Part shown: one piece after another, positions 35,774 to 52,137 of the stretch
How the letters are laid out: each line of letters opens with the position of its first letter
How positions within the stretch are numbered: position 1 is the first letter of the stretch
Assembly (NCBI GenBank): GCA_905250075.1
Contig: CAJNOP010000001.1
Span: forward strand, 8,130,922-8,194,921
Length of the DNA: 64,000 nt
Direction: 5' to 3'
DNA from: Rotaria sp. Silwood1
Taxonomy: Eukaryota > Rotifera > Eurotatoria > Philodinida > Philodinidae
Position numbers and translations under genes: made by a program
The notes under the pieces: generated by a model
Database searches by the model: none
What the model was told of the DNA's origin: nothing
What the model saw: the letters and a program-made list of their open reading frames with translations, nothing else

Positions 35774-38700
35774 TATTTTAGAAAAAAAAGACCCAAAATA
35801 AATTGAAGACACTCAACTATATTTATCTCTCGGCTTTATCAAGTCTACTTATCAAGGTATAGATAATGAAGAAGCTACATCATTATCTGTCTAGGTAAAT
35901 GAAGATCAAGTAAATTTGTCTTTCTTCATCATCTCTATTCAAACATAAATAATCATGCCTGGTTCTTGTTCTAATGATAGATTTTTTATTTTTCATCTTG
36001 ACGTGAATATTCTTTATTTCATTGATAGTTTCATTGAAAAGGAAGTAAAAAGTGACATAAACAACATGTTTTATATATTGATGGTAAATTAATCGAAAAA
36101 AAAAAGAAATTTCAATTGACAATAATAGATACAGATAGTAGCACACATCAATTATATGAAGAGACATCATTAAATAAGTTCGGTGTTGTTCTAATAATGT
36201 TATGAAACAAAGAAGAGCTATGCAAATGTTATTTGTACTTATCATTATACTACATCAATCTATAACTTAATGCTTGTTCAAAAATATCTGAATATTTTAA
36301 TCAATTTGATTTCGATTCGTAACAACGGTTAGCCGAAGAATAATTTAGCTATTGTTTAAAAAGATGCCTGAGTTCATTAGAAGTATGTCAAAAGATTATT
36401 CCTTGAAAATGCGAAAAGGATATTATTCTAATGGCATACTGCACATGAACAATACTAAACTATAAAAAAAGAAATTCGATAAATCGAACTTTTAAATCGA
36501 TTAAAATTTTACGAAACAAAAATTTGTCTGGTGGATGATGACCTTCTATTGTTTCATCTACAATCAACAATTTGATCATAAGTCATTGAACAAAATCATT
36601 CATAATATTAACTAAAACATCAAACTCTATTCTTTTATAGGGACAAGACAATTCATCGTAAAAATTCATCACATGGGCCACATATTGCAATATCAACTAA
36701 GTACAAGAGCATAGTGGTTTTGTAAAATATGCTGTCAATAAATAAGAAAATAAAATAACAATTTCGTTTTACTCTTGATTAGCAATAACTTTAGGAGAAA
36801 ACATATTTTATTTCAAATATTATTAATTAAATTTAATCAATAGTACAATCGATTTCTATTGTTTGACATGGCTGTTGACGAAGAGTGAAATAAAATTGTT
36901 ATTTTATTTTCTTGACTTATCGACATGATACTTTACAAAGTCATTCTCTTACGTGGAAATATACAGCATTAGAGATATTGCAACATTTTGTTGATATGAT
37001 GAATTTTTTGCGACTACATATGCGCTATTATTTGTCCTGTAACGAAAAGTAATAAGAGAATTTGTCACGATTAATTATTCATTGATCATTTTCAAGCAGT
37101 CATATGAAATTAATATGTGTAACTTTCAAGATTAATTTTAATCCATTGTTAACACTACTCTATTTTCAATAATGCTCATTGTTTAAATGAAACGTACAAA
37201 ACATTTTCATAGTAAAACTTTCTGGTTCTTATCATTATAAGTTGCATAAATCTTTTTTGATGAAAGGAATATAGTTCGAATCAGATAGTCTCACAGAAAC
37301 TTAAGTAAATCTGATGCTTGAAACATATCTGTTTGTGCTACATCGAGCAAACCATTTCGAAGTTTGATTGTCATCAGTAATTCAATCAGCGACATTCATC
37401 GGTTGTATTGTTCATTGTTGAAATATTGATTAAAATTAAACACTTCAGATCTAGGATTTATTTTTCGAAATTAATTGTAGATCATTTGCTCATTCTTCAA
37501 TATGCCAAGTGTATTAACGGCTCTAGCCATATTTTTTTTTTAAGCAACTAGAGACTTGCAGAGTCAAACTTTTCAAATCCCGACTCTGAAAACTTCAGAA
37601 ATTTGTTTTCCTAGAAGGTAATAACAGTTTATATGTTCAGAGATATTGTATAATATAGGACTAGTGTACTATCATGAATCATATTTGATTTGAGCGTATT
37701 ATGAGCGAATAAATAGATATGTGATATATTGGACAGAAAAATTAATCTTGATTGAATGCGTGGATATCTTTGTATATCGACAATAATTGAAATGACTCTC
37801 AAGAACTTGTTGTGCGAAGAGATTTTAAATTTCATAAGAAGAAAAGACGATTGTATTAAATTAGTACTATGAAAAAACAATCGTAAAATACAAGCAAAGC
37901 TTGCAATGATATTTACTGAGTTATGCTACATAAAAAAATGAAAAAAAAATTGTTTAACTTTCTATAATTTATATCAATTCCAACTTCGACTTCGATAATT
38001 ATTTTTGTAGCTCTTCTGATAACAGTTTATAGAAAGAATAAATTTCTTCGGTAATTTACATGTTTCTCAATCCACTTTTAATCTAAGAAGATGACAATTT
38101 TTCCATTTACTTCTTGAAGAATTTTAACAAAATTTCAACATATAACATATTTCACCGGGAAAAAAATTAAACAAAATGAAAAATATCCATACAAACAGTT
38201 CTCTCTTCATTTATAGTAATAATAAATTACAATAATTAATAGTATAAAAGATAGTCGAGTTTTGAGTCTATCGATAAATTTTATGTCTACGATCAAAACG
38301 GTTAGTATAAGATTTTTCAGTAGAGAAATATTCACTCTTTTAAATTTCTTGTATTGTATATTAAAGGAGTAGAAATTCTGGTGGTAATAAATTGAAGAAT
38401 ATATTTTATTTTCTACTTAATTGTTCCTGAAGTCTTTCTTAAAATTAAAAACAAAAGTAGTCTATCATCTTCAATTCCTGCTACTAAACATACTAATCAT
38501 TGAACAATTCATTATTTCATAGTACGCCATTATATTCGCGCAATGCCATAATACCACTATTACTATTCAATTATTATTTTCCTTACCCAACCAACAAACC
38601 ATTTGATAGGCATTTCGGTATTTCGATTTAACGTTATCGTAGGTATCGAAACTTCAAACGGACACCTGGACTCTTACTTGCCGATAGGTCGAAGGCTCGA

Positions 38701-40196
38701 CGATAGGTCAGTGAAACATGAAGCTTTACAAGCAACCGAACGATTTTTACTGATAGATCAAAATTTCTTCAAAGAAAAAAGCATTTTTTTCTGTAGATGT
38801 TTCATTCTGAAGTAGTCGAAACCTATCGAGAAAATCCTGAGAAGGAGAGAGACAAACATGGGCACTTACGATTAACATTTGTAAAACATCTAAACAAAAT
38901 ATGAACTATCATTGGTCTATGAAAGTTATCTTTTCAATTCTTAAAAAGATAGTACTTTCAAGATTGTTATGTTAACATTTGCTAATAGTTTTCGAAAATC
39001 AAGAAAAACGATTTAATCGAATGAAAACATCTTTTGCATGTCTCTCGCTATAGAAAAGACTTTTTAGAGTCTCAGATGTTATATAAGGAACTTATTTGAT
39101 AAATAAAGCATTTGATACATAATTGATTTGTTTGATAAAGTATCAAACCAATATTAAAAATATTTTTCAAACATTAAAAATGCAAAATTCGTTATAGTTG
39201 TGTTTGTTGTCAAAAACGTCTCTAAATTTCAATCTTATTTGTTGTTTTTCATCAGTTACTATTAAATATTTTTTCAAAAAATAATCAAATTCAAGAAAAT
39301 CTATATTGAACATAAATCTAAATGAAAAAGACCATTGTAAATCAGTTTTCGAAGTAGTTTCACGAAAATCAAATCAATTTCGCTTCTACTAGAGCACTCA
39401 ATAATTTGACTTCGATATGTTTCTTTTCTCGAGTACTCGAAATTTCGATGAGTATCGAAGGATTTAAAAGTACTTGAATACTTGTAAATGAATTTTTCGA
39501 TAGGATACAGAAGTCAAGTGGTCGGAACCCGATGGCTATGAAATCGTAATAGAACGAACAAAACTTACATATATTTCAAATTTTCGAGCGCTCTTGTCAT
39601 CTATCATTAGTCTTTTTTAAAGTCTGTTTGCGTAAATCTATGAACATCTAGAATATTTCCAATCAATTTATTTTATGTTTTAAGACTTAACATTCAATTT
39701 TCACTTTATTAGAGTATATTATTCATCTTGAAATGAACCGTTCTCTAATCATTGACACTAAGTTTCTTCTATTTGACATTAAATTAATTATAATCTGATT
39801 ATTTTTTTTTGTCTGATCTTCAATGGCAGAATACTCTGATTTACTTCTATTGATTATGAAATATTTCAATTTCGTACACAGAAATACATATAAAGAGGTA
39901 GTGAGTATGTTAATAGAATTGTTAATTTGTACTGATATTCAATGTACAACTCATTCATTTTTTTATGAACAATGTTTACAATCTTTCATGTATCATTGAA
40001 TTCTTTTTTAACATTTCCGAAAAATAGAAGAAAACTATAAGACAAAAACTAAAATGTATTCAAAATTTCATATGAAAACATAATCAGTAAGAACGATGAT
40101 TGAATTCTAATCTTATTTTTGTGAATATCACTGAATATATATATATGTGTGTGTGAGTTGTTCATTTTTAAATCATAGTTTTCGTTATGACATTAT
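35774..40196. other. 4.4-kb gene-poor region with decayed remnants
   Basis: No intact gene. Minus-strand 36480-36705 is coding-like but broken (see the separate entry). A 120-codon minus-strand frame at 35883-36245 is Ile/Phe/Tyr-rich and unsupported. Between 38600 and 39540 are two patches rich in TCGAT/TCGAA words that are unlike the rest of the region and may be ends of an old repeat. Confidence 0.45.
36480..36705 (-). pseudogene. Unidentified decayed coding remnant
   Basis: After an acceptor-like TACTTAG the minus strand reads LILQYVAHVMNFYDELSC, then KRIEFDVLVNIMNDFVQ, a stop, then LLIVDETIEGHHPPDKFLFR and KILIDLKVRFIEF in the same frame. Residue composition is that of a globular protein and differs from random AT-rich translation. 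I do not recognise the family. A single in-frame stop and no clear flanking exons suggest a pseudogene fragment. Confidence 0.35.
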
Positions 40197-41534
40197 TCAT
40201 GCTTTATTCGTTAATGCCGTTAAAGCTATTTGTGCTTCCATGTCAGCTTCAGTTTCTTTTTTACGTTTCTTTTCTATTGACATATTTGTTTTGCCGACAT
40301 CAAATGATATAACACAATAATGTTCATAAATAAGTATAATAACAGTCAATGATAAAACAATAATTCGACATAAGACTTGCGTAGAAAATCGAATATAAAC
40401 TTGTTCAACAAATGCTATAGCTGTAGAACCTGATTGAAATAGCCTTAAACATGCAAAAGCATCTGCTGGTCGTGTTTCGCCATAAATACTAGCTATGATA
40501 GAATATAATAGTGTCGAAAATATTGTATCACCTATACTTAAACCAGTAAGTAACATAACAAATATTTCAGTACGACTTTCATACAATGATGCTTTCCATA
40601 TTGTTAATAAAAGTCCAAAAATGATCATATGAGCAAGTGCACCAATAATAAAAATAAAAAGACGACGACCAATTAAATCACTTAGTTTTCCAACAACGAT
40701 AAAATTAAAAGCAGTAATTGTACCAAATAAAGCAAACATTAAATATTTTCGACTTTTATCAACAATTAATGGAGGTATAGTAGCAAAAATAAATCCTTGA
40801 GATAGACCATTATAACACATAGCGGGAATAAGTAAAATAAAACGAATATCAAGAAGTATTGATAAACTGGATAGAATCGATTGTTCTTCTAATAAATATA
40901 AAATAAAAATATTAGTTACACAATATAAAATATACAATGTTTTACTTTTAATTTTTGGTAATTTTATATTTCGAAGAAAAATTAAACTCAACATTCCTAA
41001 TCCAGCAATACTTGTCATTATTGTAAAAATAATCCATTGATCAAAATTTAAATGAAATAAAAATGAAACAAGCAAGTTTCCAATAATTTGATGTAATTGA
41101 AACAGACCAAAAAATATACCATTCATAAAACCTCTTGTTGATGATGGTATTAAATTATTTATTTGTTCATGTTTATTTGTTGATATCGTAACATAGACAC
41201 CTTGAGCTGTCCATAATAAAGCTGCACCAAAACCAAGTAAGAATGCACATATGTATAATGTCCATTTATTATATTTTATATTACAAGCAATAAATAATAC
41301 GTATGTTAGACTCGAAAGAATTAATGTTAACCGTACACCTAATAATTGAGTTATATATGATGATAGAGCTAAATTTCCTAAACAAAATACTAGATAAATA
41401 ATGCCTATTGCAAATGCACCATCTTTAGCATAATCTGATGATGTTTGAAATGTTTGTGTAACATTATAAGACATAAAAATAAGAAAAAACGATAAACTTA
41501 AATGAATTATATTATAAAGATTTGACCGATCCAT
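40197..41534 (-). CDS. UNC93-like major-facilitator membrane protein, intronless
   Basis: A single open frame of 445 residues. UNC93/MFSD11 proteins are 12-helix members of the major facilitator superfamily, in some animals tied to potassium channels or to receptor trafficking. Family marks include QTFQTSSDYAKDGAFAIG after helix 1, IIYLVFCLGNLALSSYI, LGVRLTLILSSLTYVLFIA, LLGFGAALLWTAQGVYVT and TRGFMNGIFFGLFQLHQIIGN. These align in order with UNC93A/MFSD11. A second hydrophobic half includes VGKLSDLIGRRLFIF, an MFS-like loop. The C-terminus is charged (SIEKKRKKETEADMEAQ). It has no introns, in contrast to almost every neighbour, so it may be a retrocopy or a member of an intron-poor family. 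Start ATG at 41534 directly precedes the first helix. Confidence 0.85.
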   Translation of the reverse strand: MDRSNLYNIIHLSLSFFLIFMSYNVTQTFQTSSDYAKDGAFAIGIIYLVFCLGNLALSSYITQLLGVRLTLILSSLTYVLFIACNIKYNKWTLYICAFLLGFGAALLWTAQGVYVTISTNKHEQINNLIPSSTRGFMNGIFFGLFQLHQIIGNLLVSFLFHLNFDQWIIFTIMTSIAGLGMLSLIFLRNIKLPKIKSKTLYILYCVTNIFILYLLEEQSILSSLSILLDIRFILLIPAMCYNGLSQGFIFATIPPLIVDKSRKYLMFALFGTITAFNFIVVGKLSDLIGRRLFIFIIGALAHMIIFGLLLTIWKASLYESRTEIFVMLLTGLSIGDTIFSTLLYSIIASIYGETRPADAFACLRLFQSGSTAIAFVEQVYIRFSTQVLCRIIVLSLTVIILIYEHYCVISFDVGKTNMSIEKKRKKETEADMEAQIALTALTNKA

Positions 41535-43295
41535 TTATTTTTTTAATAAATAATATAATATAATAATACTTGTTTTTTTACATACGAATCTTGTTCGATT
41601 ATTTTGCTTTTCTTTTGCTTACTTAATAGAGAGGGATCAATTTTTTTCTTCGATAACGTATCCTATGTCGGTAAAGGTAAAATAGCGACAGGAAATTTCA
41701 AAACACATGCACACACATATAACTGATAACAAAAAACAAATCAATGATAGATAGCTGATAAGTTTGTAAAAGAAAATACCTTTTTTTTTTTTGTTATGTT
41801 TTATTTGCAATTTTAATAAAGACATGTCATCAGGTAAAAAACAAACTTAGCTAAATAAATTTTGATAGTTGACATGCATATTCAATGAAATTCTTTAGAT
41901 TAAGATTAAACAAATTAGACATAATGAAATAAAATTGATACATATTAATAAATAACACGAAAAGAAAAATATATTTGTAATAACTTTTCATTTAGTTTTC
42001 TCTTTATCATAATAATAAGTTTTGCAAATATATTCCTTTCAATAAAAGAAACCTAATGCATGTTCTACTCTATCAATCATTTGAAATAATCAACAACAAA
42101 AAAGAAACTCTAATAAGAATATATAGAATCAATATTTCCATCATATCATTATAAAGATGTAAATGATATTTGCAGGTATGAAAAAAACAAAAAAATCAGT
42201 AAATTCTCATGTTATCGTATATTGTGAAGATAGATCGAAACAAAAAAAAACGAAGATCATCATTTCGATCATTACTTTCAATTCTTTTGTACAAGAATCT
42301 TTCAAATAACTACTAATTACAATTATTGTTAATGTTGAACGATATTTATTAAATCAACATTTTCTTTTTTTTTATAGAAATATTTCTCATTGTTTGATTT
42401 TCAATATTATCTAGTAAACATCACTTAGATATGTCATATAATCATCAATAAACATTTTATGTTTCTCTCAAGCAAAACAGATAAATATATTTTTATTAAT
42501 CAGTCCGATCGTTTGGAAAATATATCTCCGAAAAAAAACAAAAATTAGATAGTCATATTTTAGCTTGAAGGAATAATCGATGTTTGCAAAGAATATTTGC
42601 ATATCGGTTCTAATCGAATTGCATGATTTAGAATCGATCAGTTTTCAATGACATTTATATTAATTAGTCATTCATTTTTTTCTTAATTGAATATTTACAA
42701 TAAAAAACTAATAAGAACTTCAATATTTGATCAATACTAATTATTTAATCTGATATCAGTTGCATGGTTTATTGTCGAATTACTAATGTGATTTTAGTGG
42801 CATCTGTTAGTGTTTATAGACAAGAAGAGTACAAAGACAGAAAGAACAACATTAAGATTTCACACTTAATTTCTCTTTTTTCTTTTGATTCACATAATTT
42901 CACTTTCAAAAAACAAAAAAAAAACAAACAAACAGTAATTTTTTCAAACTACCAGAGAAAAAAATGCACAAATCAAAATCGAAAAAAAAAAGACAAAAAT
43001 TTGTCATTTTATTTTGTTTCGTTTTTTAATAATTTTTTAAATTCTTCAGATGTACAAAGATAAGAAAAAAAAGATACAGACATAGAAAGAAAAACAACAC
43101 AAACACATCATTATTACCATTCTAAATTTGAATTCATTAAGACACCCGGAACTTTTCGTTAATCAATTTTGCACAAAATTAAACGCACCTATTGATGTAT
43201 ATGTATATAAATTGCGATGAATAAACAGTTATGTAGATAATTATTACAGTGGATGGATTATCAAACAAGCAAAAAAAAAAAAGAAATCATACAAA
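41535..43295. other. Intergenic spacer
   Basis: AT-rich with many A runs. The right part (about 42770-43295) is probably the 3' UTR of the Csk-like gene. Open frames at 41637-41825 and 42764-43063 are Lys/Phe-rich and unsupported. Confidence 0.5.
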
Positions 43296-45421
<2,126 letters not shown>

Positions 45422-45938
45422 CGATGAAAATGTACACGGATATAAAGGTAAAAAAAAAACGTGCCAAGATCTATTAAACAAATGAACGAACGAATGAAAA
45501 CAAATATAAAGAATAGAAATAAATAATGCAGAAGTTCAATTAGATTTTTATCAATGGTGTTTCATATTAACCAATAATATTTGTTAAAATCTATTCATTT
45601 ATGCATTTAAAACTGTCTAGATTATCCTCCTCTGTCAGACATCGATCAATACATAAAAATGGCCACTATCATCTTCTATATGATTGCTCCGTTCGTCGAT
45701 ACGGACAGATATATTATATATATATTGATTGATCAATCTATGTTTCTTTTGTTTTATTATCTGACATTCTAGATTATCATATTTCAATTTTTCGTTCATA
45801 TTTTTTATTTTAACTTTATTGAAATAAAATAATTTCGTTCTTTTTTTTTTAAACAGAGAATTATGATCTAAAAGTATGCTAACATAAATTTATTCGTTGT
45901 TCATCAAGTTTTTTTTCTTTTTTTCCAAAATAGGAAAA
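45422..45938. promoter_or_regulatory. Divergent spacer between the Csk-like gene and Groucho
   Basis: 517 bp between two start codons facing apart, so it should hold both promoters. A splice-acceptor-like ccaaaatag ends at 45933, five bases before the Groucho ATG. This suggests a 5' UTR intron or a trans-splicing site. Confidence 0.45.
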
Positions 45939-48989
<3,051 letters not shown>

Positions 48990-49006
48990 ATTCTTTTTTG
49001 TTGGTC

Positions 49007-49027
49007 TGTGTGTGTGTGTGTGTGTGT
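49007..49027. repeat. (TG)n microsatellite
   Basis: Pure TG dinucleotide tract in the Groucho 3' flank. Confidence 0.9.
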
Positions 49028-49259
49028 AATCTTCTTTTTTTCTTCTGAATGTTGTCTGTTAATAGTGACTGTGTTCTGTTTTTGTCAAAAATCTTTTTTT
49101 TTTTTCTTTTCTCTTTTTCATTCATTATCTTGTACATATTGTACCATTAGACAGTTAGTAGAATCGATCTGCGCTATGTTTCTGTCTATTTTACAAACAG
49201 GCACATAGATCTATGTTCTTTCTTTCTCAAATATGTGCTTGCTACGCTCCTTCTCATTT

Positions 49260-49282
49260 TGTGTGTGTGTGTGTGTGTGTGT
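49260..49282. repeat. (TG)n microsatellite
   Basis: Second pure TG tract, about 230 bp after the first. Confidence 0.9.
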
Positions 49283-51417
49283 CTAATGTCTATTACTACA
49301 CAACAAACATTCGTCGTCTTCTTCTTTTTTCATATATTCATTTATGTATTTGTCAATGAATTTAATATGGAGGATGATGAACAAAACAAAAAAAAAAGAA
49401 AGAAAAGAAATTTCTTGCAATGATAGTTTATTAAACTGATGAAAAAAAAAAGCAGAACAATTGTTTATATATTATTTCAAAAGAAAAATGAATACAAATT
49501 AACAAAGTTTTTTTTTTTGCTTTTTTGTACGATTTGAATTCATTTTATATTTGAATCTCATATAAATAGTTTATTTCTTAATACATATGAATATGAATAA
49601 TTCAGATTTAAATTCAAGATAGTAATTATTAATAACACAACCTATAACGAATGATGACTTAAAAATTAATATATAATTTTTTTTTTTGTTTTCAATATAG
49701 ACATCTTTCCATTGATTTGAATAATAATTCTTTCTTTCATGGTTACTTTTATTATGATATCAAAAAAAAAAATACAATTACGAAATAGTTTGTTTTTCTT
49801 GATATCTTTTCTATAAGTGTACAGATCGTAAAAAAATATGATTGAAATATTAATAATAATTTCATGTTGATGAAAAATAATTTTTTTAATCATCTCATTA
49901 AATATTTAAAACCTTCTTCTAGATTATATATTTATATTAAACAAGACAAAAAGAAAAAAGGTTTCAATGTGAAGTTTTGTTTCTTCCAATGTGACCAAAT
50001 AGATGTTTATTTTTTTATTGGTTAGAAAATATTATAGAAACAATTTGCATAAAAACAACGCTATATTCATCATCAATTATAATATTAGGAAACATTTTGT
50101 TTGAATAGTTTTAAATATCGATTAATATAAATTGTTTTTATGAAAATATTATTTTGATTTGTGACAATAAATTTTATGAAATATTTCTTAATTACAGTAC
50201 ATTTACATCTTAGATCTAGTAAAGATTTTCTCACCGATTTCACTATGTCAGAATAATAATTATTTTACCGATATAAATAGTAACACAAATTGTTTCATTC
50301 TCAAATGTTCATTTATAAATAGAATGAATCTATATTTGATCGTTAATAACGGCAACTTGATCAAACATGATGTCCTTTATAATTAAATTATTTTAAAATA
50401 TTTCTTAATTATCAATAATTATATTTCAATGAGCAAACTAACATTCTTTGTTATTATCTATCCAAAGTAAATAAAAAATGACAGGCACAAAAAAAAAAGG
50501 ATCGAATATGATTGCTTACATTTTTATCTGAAGGATATTTGAATGTTTTTTTCAAAAACGAAGATTTTATTCATTATAGATCATTGTCATCCAAACAGAT
50601 GGTAATTAGTTGCGGATGAATACGTGATCAGTTAAGGGGTTGCTGTCTATCAACCTGTTGCTATAATGATGTTTTTTTTTCTCCTATTCTTTTTCTCGTT
50701 TGCCCAGCTGATAATTGATCAATTGGCAAATATACACATATATTCACCTGTATGTGTGCGAATTTGACTTGCCCGACAGTCTTCTGTCTAAGTTACGAAT
50801 GTACATATGCATATAAAAAAAAAAAAAGAAAAAAAAGAGCAAGATTATGCACACCAACGACAGCGATGGTGGTGTCAACGTCAAGCAAGGTTGAAGCTTT
50901 TTCTCTTCTTATGCGTCAGTAAGCAGTCTGCATTAAAGTTCAATAAACGAAAATATACAAACATATCTATTTATTTATATTTACATTTATATTGAGAGTA
51001 GGAGAAGAAGAGGGACCGATAAAGCAGGAATCAACTAGTGATGCAATGATGATAGGCATATTGTCAACATTGATGGACTGTATACATAAACACATCTAGA
51101 AGGGTTATGATTGAAAAATAGAGCGAAAAAAAAAATAAGACACGAGAGAAATACACAAAGTAGGTATTGCTCATAAAAATCTTTTGATAATTCTATTAAA
51201 ATGTAAGTTAAATTAAAAAAAGACTTTTCATTATGAATAATATTTTAATGAATTTGATGGTTAGAAATTTACATATGATTGACATTGAGAGTCAAACTTT
51301 TTATTTTAAAATACGAAATGTTTAAACAAGTTTTACAATAAACGATAAAACACATAGTGTACATGTATACATGACATTTGTATCATAATTTTAGAATTCT
51401 CTAAATAGCCGGCGTGC

Positions 51418-52137
51418 ATGAGTACACACATGCACTGCCGGCCCTTCTGCGGCACTTATACTTCAACTTCTTCGTCTTCATCTCTGTTTGCTCGTCTCGG
51501 TTCTAGTACAACTTCAAATAATCAAACTTACACTTCTTCAACTTATCATCAATATGATCAAACATTACATACATCAGCTATAGTAAGACGTCATCGCCGA
51601 TTAGAGGATCCAATAACGACATATGCTTCAAACTATTATGCTACGTTTCCTCGTCAGATGTCCAAATCATCATCACGACAATTGACATTACTTTCATCAC
51701 AACCTTCTTCATTATCGTTATCACGTCAAAAATATAAACAATCAAATCATAAGAATATTTATTGTGATCTTTTTAATTTACTCGAACGTCCTTCTCCACC
51801 AACATCTTCACTAATTAAACAAAGAAAAAAATACAAATCTAATGATTACAGTCCGTCTCGTCATCATTATCCCAAAAATATGGAAAATTGCCATACAAAA
51901 GTGAAATGTACTAATGATAAAAAACATCATAATCACACATATACTTATTATAAAGAAAAAAAATGTCAAGACGATAAATTATCAAACATAGAACAATATG
52001 AGCAATCTCCAGAAAAGACAAAAAATATTAATAATATTTATCAACGACGTTCATCAAACAGAGGATTCTTTCGACGATTGCTATGCAATTATTTTTGTCT
52101 AACTTCAACAGTTGCTACTAATGAGTATTTAAGCTAG
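51418..52137 (+). CDS. Orphan Ser/Tyr/His-rich protein, unknown
   Basis: A single open frame of 239 residues, too long and too compositionally distinct from AT-rich noise to dismiss. It is rich in Ser, Thr, Tyr, His, Asn, Lys and Arg and poor in aliphatic residues, so it is probably disordered. It starts MSTHMHCRPFCGTY and ends with a patch of aromatic and basic residues (NRGFFRRLLCNYFCLTS). A short motif, IYCDLFNLLERPSPP, might be a docking helix with a proline tail. No membrane segment or known domain is visible. Codon use resembles the confirmed genes. It could be one exon of a larger gene; no adjoining exon was found. Confidence 0.5.
   Translation: MSTHMHCRPFCGTYTSTSSSSSLFARLGSSTTSNNQTYTSSTYHQYDQTLHTSAIVRRHRRLEDPITTYASNYYATFPRQMSKSSSRQLTLLSSQPSSLSLSRQKYKQSNHKNIYCDLFNLLERPSPPTSSLIKQRKKYKSNDYSPSRHHYPKNMENCHTKVKCTNDKKHHNHTYTYYKEKKCQDDKLSNIEQYEQSPEKTKNINNIYQRRSSNRGFFRRLLCNYFCLTSTVATNEYLS

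Larger units (their letters stand above)
48990..51417. other. Groucho 3' flank and 2.4-kb spacer
   Basis: Two (TG)n tracts lie in the first 300 bases. The rest is AT-rich without a gene I can support. A somewhat less AT-rich patch at about 50600-50910 contains no open frame of interest. Confidence 0.5.

Noticed and set aside
35883-36245. 120-codon open frame on the minus strand upstream of the fucosidase
   Set aside because: Length alone is notable, but the composition (Ile, Phe, Tyr, Leu) is that of AT-rich noise and no domain or splice partner is visible.
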